NCBI RefSeq assembly: GCF_003344865.1
Contig: NZ_CP031165.1
Coordinates: forward strand, 4,035,910-4,099,909
From: Euzebya pacifica
Lineage (GTDB): Bacteria > Actinomycetota > Nitriliruptoria > Euzebyales > Euzebyaceae
Length of the DNA: 64,000 bases
Reading direction: 5' to 3'
The translations under genes were made by a program, and so were the position numbers. Of this stretch, positions 33,222-41,660 are shown in pieces (position 1 is the first letter of the stretch; each line of letters starts with the position of its first letter). The notes beneath the pieces were generated by a model. That model was not told the DNA's origin. It saw only the letters and a list, made by a program, of their open reading frames with translations, and made no database searches.

Positions 33222-34452
33222 GCACAGCCCACGTGCTGATGACGACTTGACTGAGGAGTACCTCTAAGGCATCGACCACCCGACCAACCTCGAAGTTGAG
33301 ATACGCATAATCTATCATAGGCAGCGACCGACCATCGCCCAAGCTTCGGGACCGCGCGATAAGACGGGCTAAAGCTTCGGCGACCTGTGAACTGTCGTAA
33401 CTTCGGCACACAAGGACGTCAGGTACCTGATCAATAGGCGTCTCGGACGAGGATACCACTAACGTGGGCCTTCCAGACGCAACATAGTCGAACAACTTGT
33501 TCATGCTCATGCCATAGCGATACAGGTGTGGCTGATCTGCCACGACCATGACGAGGGCGCCAGTGGAACAAAGAACCTCTGGTACCTGTGCCTTGGGAAC
33601 GGCACCCATAAACACGACCTGGTCAGTCAACTCGAAAGCGGATACTAGGCGTTCAAGCGCCGGGCGCTCAGGTCCATCGCCGTAAACCTCAAATCGCGAC
33701 TCGATACCCTGATCCCGCAACGAGGAGAAAGCGTGAATCAGGACGTCCAACCTATTGGCGCGACCCAAGGCTCCCACATACCGAACTAAATCAGGGGAGT
33801 TCACATCCCGCGTGAGCGCAGTCTCGACCAGACTGCTGTCAAACCCATTCGGCGCATGAAGAAGTCTCACACGCGCAGTCGGATATGTCGAACGAATGTA
33901 CTCTCCCACGCGGTTCGGCAGAAACGTCACCGCCGCCGCAGAACGAACCAGATATCCCTCGAACAGTGATAGGAAGGCGGTGAGCCACTTGGGCAGTCGT
34001 GAATGGGCTGCAAGGCTCGCGGGCCACAGGTCTCGCACCTCTAGGACGAGGGGCCGGCCCCATCTGCGGGAAAGTACGGCGGTGGCCACGGCCCCAACTG
34101 GATGCGGAGTCGACGCTATCACCACGTCGGGATCGAACTTTCGGCCCTTTCCCAACACGCCTAGGACCAAGAGTATGGAGACTGCAAAGCAGGCCATGGA
34201 CGTGGCCCGTTTGAGGATTGAACGTCGGTACGTCAGACCCCGCAACCATAGAAACGGCACTCCGTCTTCAGTCCCGTACCAGAACAGACCATGAGGGGCG
34301 CGCTTGTGGGTCCCGGTGTTATGATTGGCGGAACTCGCAACGATTAGAACGTCATGACCACGATCGATAAGCCGTCTCGCTTGGGAGTAGTGCCTGGTCC
34401 CACCCGGAACATCAGGTGGTTTGGCATAGTCGTTGACAAGAAGAATACGCAT
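33211..34452 (-). CDS. Glycosyltransferase family 4
   Basis: GT-B retaining glycosyltransferase (413 aa) with N-terminal 'GGTRHYSQARRLIDRGHDVL' and the donor-binding C-domain ('FEVYGDGPERPALERLVSAF', 'VFMGAVPKAQVPEVLCSTG'). The last part has the conserved E/D-rich donor region 'MNKLFDYVASGRPTLVV'. It adds a sugar to the lipid-linked precursor; donor unknown. ATG 34452 lies just downstream of the FemAB-like gene stop. Confidence 0.9.
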   Translation of the reverse strand: MRILLVNDYAKPPDVPGGTRHYSQARRLIDRGHDVLIVASSANHNTGTHKRAPHGLFWYGTEDGVPFLWLRGLTYRRSILKRATSMACFAVSILLVLGVLGKGRKFDPDVVIASTPHPVGAVATAVLSRRWGRPLVLEVRDLWPASLAAHSRLPKWLTAFLSLFEGYLVRSAAAVTFLPNRVGEYIRSTYPTARVRLLHAPNGFDSSLVETALTRDVNSPDLVRYVGALGRANRLDVLIHAFSSLRDQGIESRFEVYGDGPERPALERLVSAFELTDQVVFMGAVPKAQVPEVLCSTGALVMVVADQPHLYRYGMSMNKLFDYVASGRPTLVVSSSETPIDQVPDVLVCRSYDSSQVAEALARLIARSRSLGDGRSLPMIDYAYLNFEVGRVVDALEVLLSQVVISTWAVRER

Positions 34453-34454
34453 GC

Positions 34455-35486
34455 CTAAGGGACTTCCGGATTGGCATATGGCGGAAAGAACGAATAGTCG
34501 ACAGTTCCCGACATACTTGCAATTTTTTGTCGGAACAGTTCGTCGTTGAGTACAAGTCTGGCCGTGCAGAAGGGCTGGACAACGTCGGCAATCGAGTGCT
34601 TAAACTTCGCCAAGGAATCGCCCGGCCGGACACCTCCGCCTAGTTCGAACCATTCAAATCCTTCATCGATGGCCCATCTAACTACTCCATCTATGAGCAA
34701 GTTATTGACGCCAAGGCGCGCACCCTCTTTGAGAGATCCTGCCAGGAAGTAATGAACATATCGACCCGCCGTCAAAAACAGAGCCGCCGCAACAGCATCC
34801 TTATTCGAATTGGCCGTCGCTAATACTAGGTGTCCACCTTGTCCCAATCTCTCTAACGAACGGTAGTAGTCGGCCTCGTACCTGTAGCTTGACGACGCCG
34901 CCACTCGATCCATCGTCGCATTGTAAAGGCGCACGAAGTCGGACCCTGCAGACAGACTCGTAGACCCTGCTATCTTAATGTCTATCTCAAGCCCTGACGA
35001 ACGCGCCTTTCTTACAGCGGTCCGATGTCGCCCCTTGGCGGCATCCCAGTATGAGTCAGCACCCTTCCTGAGGTCCACCCAGAATGTCCGAGACACGGTG
35101 TCTATGGATGATCGCAACACATGCAGAGACTCCACTCCCTTATCCAGGAAGGGGTGTATTCGGTCAAATATCGTGACGCACCCGGAGGTGCGGAGGTGTT
35201 CAACCGCACGCGCTACGAATGCTGCCATCATACGGGGGTCCTGCCGGTCTCCACCCCTCAAGTGAACTGGTCCACCGTAGCCTGCAGGTCCACTGAGATC
35301 GAAATTCTTTGATTCCGGCGCCGTTTGCCGTCGGAAGAGTGGCCAAATAATTTCCGATTCTGTATCGATCAAGATATAGGGGTCCCAACCCGTGCGGACG
35401 ACTTCGGCCTCTAGATAGTTGTGCATATAGAAGATATCGGGCGCGGGCAAGCCACTCAGTGACTCTAGACTCCTAAGCACTCTCAT
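34455..35486 (-). CDS. FemAB-like (GNAT-fold) transferase in glycan locus
   Basis: 343 aa with two GNAT-like halves as in FemX/FemA peptidoglycan aminoacyltransferases. 'FDLSGPAGYGGPVHLRG' and 'FWVDLRKGADSYWDAAKGRH' belong to the first half; 'FVRLYNATMDRVAASSSYRY' and 'YFLAGSLKEGARLGVNNLL' with 'FELGGGV' to the second. The latter motif marks the FemAB family in exopolysaccharide operons. The long coiled insert of true FemA enzymes is absent. A role in acylating an amino sugar with an acyl or aminoacyl group is inference. ATG 35486 is preceded by GAAGGG inside the sulfotransferase gene; the TTG at 35504 is the alternative. Confidence 0.75.
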   Translation of the reverse strand: MRVLRSLESLSGLPAPDIFYMHNYLEAEVVRTGWDPYILIDTESEIIWPLFRRQTAPESKNFDLSGPAGYGGPVHLRGGDRQDPRMMAAFVARAVEHLRTSGCVTIFDRIHPFLDKGVESLHVLRSSIDTVSRTFWVDLRKGADSYWDAAKGRHRTAVRKARSSGLEIDIKIAGSTSLSAGSDFVRLYNATMDRVAASSSYRYEADYYRSLERLGQGGHLVLATANSNKDAVAAALFLTAGRYVHYFLAGSLKEGARLGVNNLLIDGVVRWAIDEGFEWFELGGGVRPGDSLAKFKHSIADVVQPFCTARLVLNDELFRQKIASMSGTVDYSFFPPYANPEVP

Positions 35487-36294
35487 GGTCGATGGACCCT
35501 TCAATAGTCGCTTTAGCTACCGCTTCCCGAACGTCGTTCACAAGACGGGCGTCCCTGTTTTCTGCATCGGCAAGGAGGTCGAAATGGACTACGAGCGCCA
35601 AGTGTTCCAGTGCATCCAAAGCAGATTCAATATGAGCCACCTGAATCGACGCTTCTTCGCGTACATCACCAGAGAGGTTGGCCTGCATGGTGGGCATCCA
35701 CGGACCCAACCATTTCGCGTACCTTGGATCGCGTTCACGGATACGAACGATAGACTCTACTATGTCATTCGTCGCTCGCCTGGTTCGCACGAATACTGTT
35801 GGTGGTCCTTCACGAAGCCACTGCTCCAAGAAGGGGAGAACATGAAACCCCTTCATCAGAACGGGCCCGGCTACGTACTGCGAGATCATGCCAAATTGCT
35901 GTCGGCACGCATCCCAGTCGGGTGAGTGTTGATAGTTTCCGTCGATACCGTATGGGAACCCCAGTGCCTCCGTCCAGAATCGTCCGAATTCGTGAGGCTC
36001 ATGTGGCCACTTGGTTTGGCCGATGGTGCTGCGATGTGCACCTGTGCTTTGGTAGTGGCCGCCGGTCAACGCATCATGCAGTGCGAATCCGTATATTGGC
36101 ATCGCCCAGAAGCGGGCAACAATGTTGGAGGGGTATGCGTATTCTCCGCTGGATGCAAGGATTTGCATTGCCACCGTGGTGCCTGATCTCGGTGCGCCCA
36201 CGACTAGGACAATTGGAGCTTGCGACGCCGCCTGATCAAACGGAAGGTTTGCCAAGTGAACGTTGAGGCGCTTGATAACCTCGTCTGTTTTCAC
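35473..36294 (-). CDS. Sulfotransferase family protein
   Basis: PAPS-dependent sulfotransferase-type enzyme (273 aa). The 5'-phosphosulfate loop is 'VVGAPRSGTTVAMQILASSG' (about residues 31-50) and the 3'-phosphate motif is 'VRTRRATNDIVESI'. It starts at GTG 36294, overlapping the sugar-transferase stop by 4 bp (GTGA). It would decorate the exported polymer or its lipid-linked precursor with sulfate; anionic sulfated polymers are frequent in marine bacteria. It could also act on another hydroxyl or amine acceptor. Lower GC than the flanks. Confidence 0.8.
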   Translation of the reverse strand: MKTDEVIKRLNVHLANLPFDQAASQAPIVLVVGAPRSGTTVAMQILASSGEYAYPSNIVARFWAMPIYGFALHDALTGGHYQSTGAHRSTIGQTKWPHEPHEFGRFWTEALGFPYGIDGNYQHSPDWDACRQQFGMISQYVAGPVLMKGFHVLPFLEQWLREGPPTVFVRTRRATNDIVESIVRIRERDPRYAKWLGPWMPTMQANLSGDVREEASIQVAHIESALDALEHLALVVHFDLLADAENRDARLVNDVREAVAKATIEGSIDHESA

Positions 36295-36911
36295 GGTGTA
36301 TCAATCCGTTTAGCGTGTCTAGCTGGATCTTGGTCCGCTTCGAATCCTCCAAAAGCCAACGACAACGGAGTGCGGAGGATAATTTTCATGTCATCTAGCA
36401 GATTCCGATTGGAGACATAGTCAGCATCCCACTGCAGCCTTTCGCGCCATCCGATGGAATTTCGCCCGTGCACTTGGGCCAAACCTGTCAGGCCCGGTCT
36501 TACGGTGAACCGGGGGTGCCTCACCGATAGGGACAGTCTTCGCCGTTGCTCCTCGGTGATTGGTCGTGGGCCAACAATGGCCATCTGTCCCCTAAGAACG
36601 GAGATCAATTGGGGCAGTTCATCCAATCCCGTGCGGCGTAGGATACTACCAGATCGGGTCAAACGAGACGCTGTAGGTACTCCGTCGGGACCCAAGAGGG
36701 AATCTGCGTTGTTCACCATGGTGCGAAATTTGAGTACCGTTATTTTGGTGCAGTTTAGTCCGAGCCGTTGCTGCTTAAATATGACGGGTCGGCCGTCTAG
36801 CACCCTGATGAGTAGCGCAACTACGGCCATGACGGGCAAGGCTAGGGGCGCCGCCAAGATGACGAAGGCCAAGTCAAGGAGTCGCGAAGCGTCGGATGTG
36901 CGTCTGAACAT
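36291..36911 (-). CDS. Small monotopic phosphoglycosyltransferase (PglC/WcaJ-C type)
   Basis: First committed transferase of lipid-linked glycan synthesis (206 aa): transfers a sugar-1-phosphate from a UDP-sugar to undecaprenyl phosphate. One membrane-embedded helix ('DLAFVILAAPLALPVMAVVA') then the catalytic domain with 'KQQRLGLNCTKITVLKFRTM' and 'RRTGLDELPQLISVLRGQMA' followed by 'IVGPRP'. There are none of the extra N-terminal helices of the long WbaP/WcaJ form, so it belongs to the compact PglC class, which usually takes a diacetamido-type donor. That fits with the dehydratase and DegT enzymes here. Confidence 0.88.
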   Translation of the reverse strand: MFRRTSDASRLLDLAFVILAAPLALPVMAVVALLIRVLDGRPVIFKQQRLGLNCTKITVLKFRTMVNNADSLLGPDGVPTASRLTRSGSILRRTGLDELPQLISVLRGQMAIVGPRPITEEQRRRLSLSVRHPRFTVRPGLTGLAQVHGRNSIGWRERLQWDADYVSNRNLLDDMKIILRTPLSLAFGGFEADQDPARHAKRIDTP

Positions 36912-36923
36912 GGCAGTCTTTCC

Positions 36924-38225
36924 TTAGCGCTGGACGCGTCCGCCGCCGACGACGACGCGGGCGACGCCCCTCCAGCGGGTGGGGTCGGTGATGTTGCGGC
37001 CGTCGGCGAGGGCCTTGATGCCGGGGATGTCGGTGGGGGTCAGGTCGCGGTACTCGGGGTGGTCTGCTTGCAGCAGCGCGCCGTCGGCGGGTTCGCCCAG
37101 GTGGTAGGCGTCGAAGCCCATCGCGGCGAGCTCGTCGTCGGTGTACAGCGGGTCGTGCACGACGGGGACGGCACCGCGGTTGCGGAGCTCCTCCACGACG
37201 GGGAAGACACCGGAGAAGGCGATCTCCTTCACCCCGCCACGGAAGGCGGCGCCGAGCACGACGATGCGGCGGCCGAGCAGGTCCCCGAGGGCTTCCTTGA
37301 GCAGCCCGACGGTGTGGGCGGGCATGGCCTCGTTGGCGGTCCGTGCGGTGGTGACGAGGTCGGCGTCGCGGTGGCCGGCCAGGTACAGGCGTGGGTAGAC
37401 GGGGATGCAGTGGCCGCCGACGGCCACACCGGGGGTGTGGATGTGGCTGTAGGGCTGGCTGTTGGCGGCGGCGATGACCTTGTGGACGTCCACGCCCATC
37501 CGGTCGGCCTGGATCGCGAAGGTGTTGGCCAGGGCGATGTTGACATCGCGGTAGGTGGTCTCGGCGAGCTTGGCCATCTCCGCGGCCTCGGCCGAGCCGA
37601 GGTCCCACACCCCGTTGGGCTGGGGCAGCTCGGGCCGCTCGTCGAAGTCCAGGATCGATTCGTAGAACGCCACCGCCCGTTGGGTGGAGGCCTCGTCGAT
37701 GCCGCCGACCAGCTTGGGGTAGCGGGCCAGGTCGGCGAAGATCCGGCCCGAGTAGACCCGCTCGGGGCTGTGGCAGACGAACAGGTCCTCTCCCGGGGTG
37801 AGGCCGCTGCCCGACGCCAGCGCGGGGACCAGCCGCTGGCGGGTGGTGTGCAGCGGGATGGTCGTCTCGTAGCACACCAGCGTGCCCGGCTGCAGCCCGG
37901 CGGCGACCGCGGCGGTGGCAGCGTCCATGGCGGCGAAGTCGGGAACCATGTCGGCATCGACCACCAGCGGCACCACCACGATCACCGCCTCGCTGCGCGA
38001 CACGCAGTCGATGGTGTCGGTGGACGCGGTCAGTGATCCGTCGGCCACGACCTGCTTGAGCCGCACGTCCAGGTCGGTCTCGCCCGGGAACGGCTCGCGG
38101 CCGGCGTTGACCAGGTCCACCACCGCCTGGCTGATGTCGGCCCCGTGCACACGATGGCCCTTGCCGGCGATCTGCACGGCCAGCGGAAGGCCGATCTTTC
38201 CCAGCCCGACTACGGTGACGTCCAC
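36924..38225 (-). CDS. UDP-sugar 6-dehydrogenase (WbpA/WecC-type)
   Basis: NAD-dependent nucleotide-sugar dehydrogenase (433 aa) with Rossmann start 'VTVVGLGKIGLPLAVQIAGK', 'VGGHCIPVYPRLY' carrying the catalytic-type Cys, and a C-terminal UDP-binding domain ('VVLGAAFRGGVKEIAFSGVF'). The GTG at 38225 follows AGGTAG and begins right at the Rossmann fold. Sequence type is closer to UDP-HexNAc dehydrogenases, giving a uronic acid. It forms a tight set with the Gfo/Idh and DegT genes, as in the WbpA-WbpB-WbpE route to 2,3-diaminouronic acids. Confidence 0.88.
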   Translation of the reverse strand: MDVTVVGLGKIGLPLAVQIAGKGHRVHGADISQAVVDLVNAGREPFPGETDLDVRLKQVVADGSLTASTDTIDCVSRSEAVIVVVPLVVDADMVPDFAAMDAATAAVAAGLQPGTLVCYETTIPLHTTRQRLVPALASGSGLTPGEDLFVCHSPERVYSGRIFADLARYPKLVGGIDEASTQRAVAFYESILDFDERPELPQPNGVWDLGSAEAAEMAKLAETTYRDVNIALANTFAIQADRMGVDVHKVIAAANSQPYSHIHTPGVAVGGHCIPVYPRLYLAGHRDADLVTTARTANEAMPAHTVGLLKEALGDLLGRRIVVLGAAFRGGVKEIAFSGVFPVVEELRNRGAVPVVHDPLYTDDELAAMGFDAYHLGEPADGALLQADHPEYRDLTPTDIPGIKALADGRNITDPTRWRGVARVVVGGGRVQR

Positions 38226-38232
38226 GACTTCG

Positions 38233-39228
38233 CTACCTCTCGATGGTGATGGTCTGCTTGCTGGCAGCCGCCGCCAGGACGGCCTCGGCAACCCGGACAG
38301 CCTCCAGGCCCTCCCCCATGGTCACCACCCCCGACGCCTCGCCGAGGACGGCGTCACGGAAGGCTTCCAGCTCGGTCCGCAACGGCTCGGGCTTGGCGAT
38401 GGCGTAGCGGGTCACGTCACCCTCCACCACACCACGGAACGCCCCGATGGCGTCCCACTGGGTGGCCTGGGTGCCGTTGGCATGAAACGTCAGGTCCGCG
38501 GTCAGGGTGTCGGCCACGAAGGCGCCCTTCTCCCCCAGCACCACCGTTCGCCGTTCCTTGTACGGCGACAACCAGTTGACCATGTGGTTGGTCACCGTGC
38601 CGTCCACGAGCATGCCCGTCGCCGCCACCAGGTCCTCGTGCGGCCGACCCGTCTTGTGGGCGGTCCTGGCCGAGATCGACTCAAACGGCGACCCGCCCAC
38701 GAACGCCGTCAGGTCCACATCGTGGGTGGCGAGGTCCTTGACCACCCCGACGTCCTTGATCCGCGCCGGGAACGGGCCCTGCCGCGACGTGGCGATCTGG
38801 AACACCTCACCCAACTCGCCGGCCTCCAACCGCTCACGCAACGCCCGCAACGCCGGGTTGAACCGCTCGATGTGACCGACCGCCCCCACCAGCCCGGCCC
38901 CCTCGAACGCCTCCGCGACCCGTTCGGCCGCCTCCAGGGTGTGGGCCAGTGGCTTCTCCACCAGCACGTGCACCCCCGCATCGGCCAACAGCAACGCCAC
39001 CCGCTCGTGATCCTCCGTCGGCACCGCCACCACACACAGGTCCACCCCCGCCTCAACCAGCGCCTCCGGTGAACTGTGGACCCTCGCCCGGCCGGCCGTG
39101 CCGAACCGGTCGCCCTGCGGATCAGCGATCCCGACCAGCTCCACCCCATCCAGCCCCGACAGCACCCGCACGTGGTTGCGGCCCATCATCCCCATGCCGA
39201 TCACACCGGCACGCAACACCTCAGCCAT
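38233..39228 (-). CDS. Gfo/Idh/MocA-family NAD(P) oxidoreductase (WbpB/WlbA-like)
   Basis: 331 aa: N-terminal NAD-binding 'RAGVIGMGMMGRNHVRVLSG' and a substrate-binding C-domain with 'VEKPLAHTLEAAERV' (the family's EKP motif) and 'VGHIERFNPALRAL'. In WbpB/WlbA this enzyme oxidises C3 of a UDP-GlcNAcA-type sugar, making the ketone that a DegT enzyme aminates. The start codon overlaps the DegT stop by 8 bp, and the order with the dehydrogenase supports the same pathway. Confidence 0.87.
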   Translation of the reverse strand: MAEVLRAGVIGMGMMGRNHVRVLSGLDGVELVGIADPQGDRFGTAGRARVHSSPEALVEAGVDLCVVAVPTEDHERVALLLADAGVHVLVEKPLAHTLEAAERVAEAFEGAGLVGAVGHIERFNPALRALRERLEAGELGEVFQIATSRQGPFPARIKDVGVVKDLATHDVDLTAFVGGSPFESISARTAHKTGRPHEDLVAATGMLVDGTVTNHMVNWLSPYKERRTVVLGEKGAFVADTLTADLTFHANGTQATQWDAIGAFRGVVEGDVTRYAIAKPEPLRTELEAFRDAVLGEASGVVTMGEGLEAVRVAEAVLAAAASKQTITIER

Positions 39229-40279
39229 GGCTGTTCACCGCCGTGACGATCGTCTCGAGCTCCTCATCGGTGAGGTCCGGCCGCACCGGCAACGACAACA
39301 CCTCGCGGGCCGCCCGCTCGGTCTCCGGCAGGTCCAGTGACAACCCGAAGGACGGCAACCGGTGCACCGGTGTGGGGTAGTACACCCCCGCACCGATCCC
39401 CGCCCCGCGCAGGTGTTCAAGCAGCCCGTCACGATCAGCCGACCGCACCGTGTACTGGTGGTAGACATGCGACGCCCCCTCCGCCACCGGCGGCGTCACC
39501 ACACCCGCCAGCCTGGAGTCAAGCGTCTTGGCGTTCGCCTTCCGGGTCGCCGTCCACCCCTCCACCTTGCGCAGCTGCGCCCGACCGATCGCCCCACCCA
39601 GATCCGTCAGACGGGCGTTGAACCCCACGACCTCGTTGGCATACCGCGCCTCCATCCCCTGGTTGCGCAACAACCGCAACCGGCGAGCCACCGCCTCGTC
39701 CCTGACCACGACCATCCCACCCTCGCCCGTGGTCATGTTCTTGGTCGGATAGAAGCTGAACATCGCCACGTCACCCAACGCCCCCACCGGCATGCCCTGC
39801 CACGACGCCAGATGCGCCTGCGCCGCATCCTCCACCACCAACAACCCATGACGAGCCGCCAACGCGCCGATCGCGGTCATGTCCGCCGGATGCCCGTACA
39901 GATGCACCGGCACAACCGCAACCGTCCGCGGCGTGATCGCCGCCGCCACCGCCGCCGGATCGATGTTGAAATGGTCCCGCTCGATGTCGACGAACACCGG
40001 TTCCGCACCACACAACCGCACCGCGTTCGCGGTCGCCGCGAACGTGAACGACGGCACGATCACCTCATCCCCCGGCCCGATCCCCAACGCCAACATCCCC
40101 AGGTGCAGACCCGTCGTGCCAGCGCTGACCGCCACACAGATCCGGCCATCGACATGAGCGGAGAACTCCTCCTCGAACGCCGCCACCTCCGGACCCTGAG
40201 CCAACATCCCCGAAGCCATGACACGCAAGACGGCATCACGCTCCTCAGGACCGATGATGGGACTGGAAAGATGAATCAT
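39221..40279 (-). CDS. DegT/DnrJ/EryC1 sugar aminotransferase (WbpE-like)
   Basis: PLP sugar aminotransferase (352 aa). 'SFYPTKNMTTGEGGMVV' contains the internal-aldimine Lys; 'AVSAGTTGLHLGMLALGIGP' is the cofactor-phosphate region. It overlaps the Gfo/Idh gene and is co-directional with the dehydrogenase. The expected reaction is amination of a C3-ketone (WbpE), completing three of the four steps to a 2,3-diacetamido uronic acid; no acetyltransferase (WbpD) is next to it. Sequence is unusually C-rich at wobble positions. Confidence 0.9.
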   Translation of the reverse strand: MIHLSSPIIGPEERDAVLRVMASGMLAQGPEVAAFEEEFSAHVDGRICVAVSAGTTGLHLGMLALGIGPGDEVIVPSFTFAATANAVRLCGAEPVFVDIERDHFNIDPAAVAAAITPRTVAVVPVHLYGHPADMTAIGALAARHGLLVVEDAAQAHLASWQGMPVGALGDVAMFSFYPTKNMTTGEGGMVVVRDEAVARRLRLLRNQGMEARYANEVVGFNARLTDLGGAIGRAQLRKVEGWTATRKANAKTLDSRLAGVVTPPVAEGASHVYHQYTVRSADRDGLLEHLRGAGIGAGVYYPTPVHRLPSFGLSLDLPETERAAREVLSLPVRPDLTDEELETIVTAVNSHG

Positions 40280-40516
40280 GGAACCTTCAATCAGGCATTC
40301 GTCTAGGATCTACGGGCGCTCAGGCAGGCCGTTGCCCAACCCTTGGCAGCATGGCCAATACTCCGTCTGGCTTGCCGGCCGAACTGCGACGTCAGATGGG
40401 CGTCAACGGCACACCTTCGCGTCCTGGCATGCGCGAGCCCTCCCACCCCTGTGTCGATGTCACGCTGGAGCATGTGACGGATCGAATCCTAACCTGTTCC
40501 GCGAATCGACGAAGAA
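40280..40516. other. Intergenic region between two aminotransferase genes
   Basis: About 240 bp with no supported gene. Composition is mixed. It probably carries the promoter for the WbpE-WbpB-WbpA-like operon, but I see no clear -35/-10 pair or RNA motif. Confidence 0.4.
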
Positions 40517-41656
40517 TCACAAGAGGACTGATCTCAGACCTTGTATGACTCGGTCCAAGTTCGACTCGGTCAGGCTCGATCCCGACGGGAGACAAAGACC
40601 GCGGGAGAACAGCCGATCTGCGGTTGCTGCCTCCGGGGCCAGGGAATGAAGGTGACAAGCCTCGAAAACAGGTTGGCGGTGCATGGGCTTCCACAGAGGC
40701 CGAGCCTCGATTTCCGACTCGGCCAGACGATCGCAGAGATCGTGGGGCGAGACGTCCGCGGGGGGGTCGAGCAGGATGCAGGTGAGCCAGTGGTTGGGAG
40801 CTCCGTAGTCGACAATGGGCATGAAGGACACGCCGGCGACATCACAGAGGGCTTCTTCATAGGCGGCGCGGATCTGCTTTCGTCGTTCGATCAACTCCGG
40901 CACCCGTGCCAACTGGGCGCGCCCGACAGCAGCCAAGAGGTTCGACAACCTGTAGTTGAAGCCAACCTCTTGGTGCTCGTAGTGCAGGACGGGTTCCCGT
41001 GCCTGCGTGGCCAAGTATCGAGCCTTCGACACGACATCCACGTCCTGTGACAGCAGCATTCCGCCGCCGCCAGAGGTGATCAGCTTGTTCCCGTTGAAGC
41101 TCAACGCGGCGGACCGGCCGAATGTCCCAGCAGCCTTGCCGCGGTAGGTCGTTCCCAAAGCCTCGGCCGCGTCCTCCACTACTGGGATGTCGTAGGCATC
41201 GCATGCAGCCAGGATCCGGTCGTAGTCACACGCTTGCCCGTACAGATCGACAGGGACGACCGCAGCGGGGAGCCGGTCATCCTCGGCCGCGGATGCGAGC
41301 GCTTTCTCGAGGACCGACGGATCCATCTGCCACGTGGCCGGGTCTGCGTCGATGAAGACGGGCGTTGCCCCCTCGTACACAATCGCGTTTGCGGTGGCGG
41401 CAAAGGTCAGCGTTGACGTCCACACTTCGTCGCCCGGGCCCACGCCCAGCATGCGAAGGCTGAGATGCAGCGCAGCGGTGCCGCTGGACAGAGCCACCGC
41501 CCCGCCCTCCGGGAGACCGAGGAACTCGGCCATCTCGGCTTCGAACGCGGCCAGGTCGGGGCCCACCGGAGCCACCCAGCCGGAGTCGAAGGCGGCCATC
41601 AGCGCCTCGCGCTCGGCCGGCCCCATGTCCGGCGGCGAGAGGTAGATACGTTCCAT
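40517..41656 (-). CDS. DegT/DnrJ/EryC1 sugar aminotransferase (PglE-like candidate)
   Basis: PLP aminotransferase (379 aa) with 'LSFNGNKLITSGGGGMLLS' (internal aldimine Lys) and 'ALSSGTAALHLSLRMLGVGP'. 'VEDAAEALGTTYRGKAAGTF' matches C4 aminotransferases of 4-amino-4,6-dideoxy sugars (PglE type). It could work on the 4-keto sugar from the PglF-like dehydratase at 22258-24171. It is separate from the other DegT gene by about 240 bp and may be the first gene of the locus. Confidence 0.87.
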   Translation of the reverse strand: MERIYLSPPDMGPAEREALMAAFDSGWVAPVGPDLAAFEAEMAEFLGLPEGGAVALSSGTAALHLSLRMLGVGPGDEVWTSTLTFAATANAIVYEGATPVFIDADPATWQMDPSVLEKALASAAEDDRLPAAVVPVDLYGQACDYDRILAACDAYDIPVVEDAAEALGTTYRGKAAGTFGRSAALSFNGNKLITSGGGGMLLSQDVDVVSKARYLATQAREPVLHYEHQEVGFNYRLSNLLAAVGRAQLARVPELIERRKQIRAAYEEALCDVAGVSFMPIVDYGAPNHWLTCILLDPPADVSPHDLCDRLAESEIEARPLWKPMHRQPVFEACHLHSLAPEAATADRLFSRGLCLPSGSSLTESNLDRVIQGLRSVLL

Positions 41657-41660
41657 CCCG

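Noticed and set aside
40280-40516. Small plus-strand frame (40351-40548) between the aminotransferase genes
   Set aside because: No ribosome-binding site, no domain and random composition.
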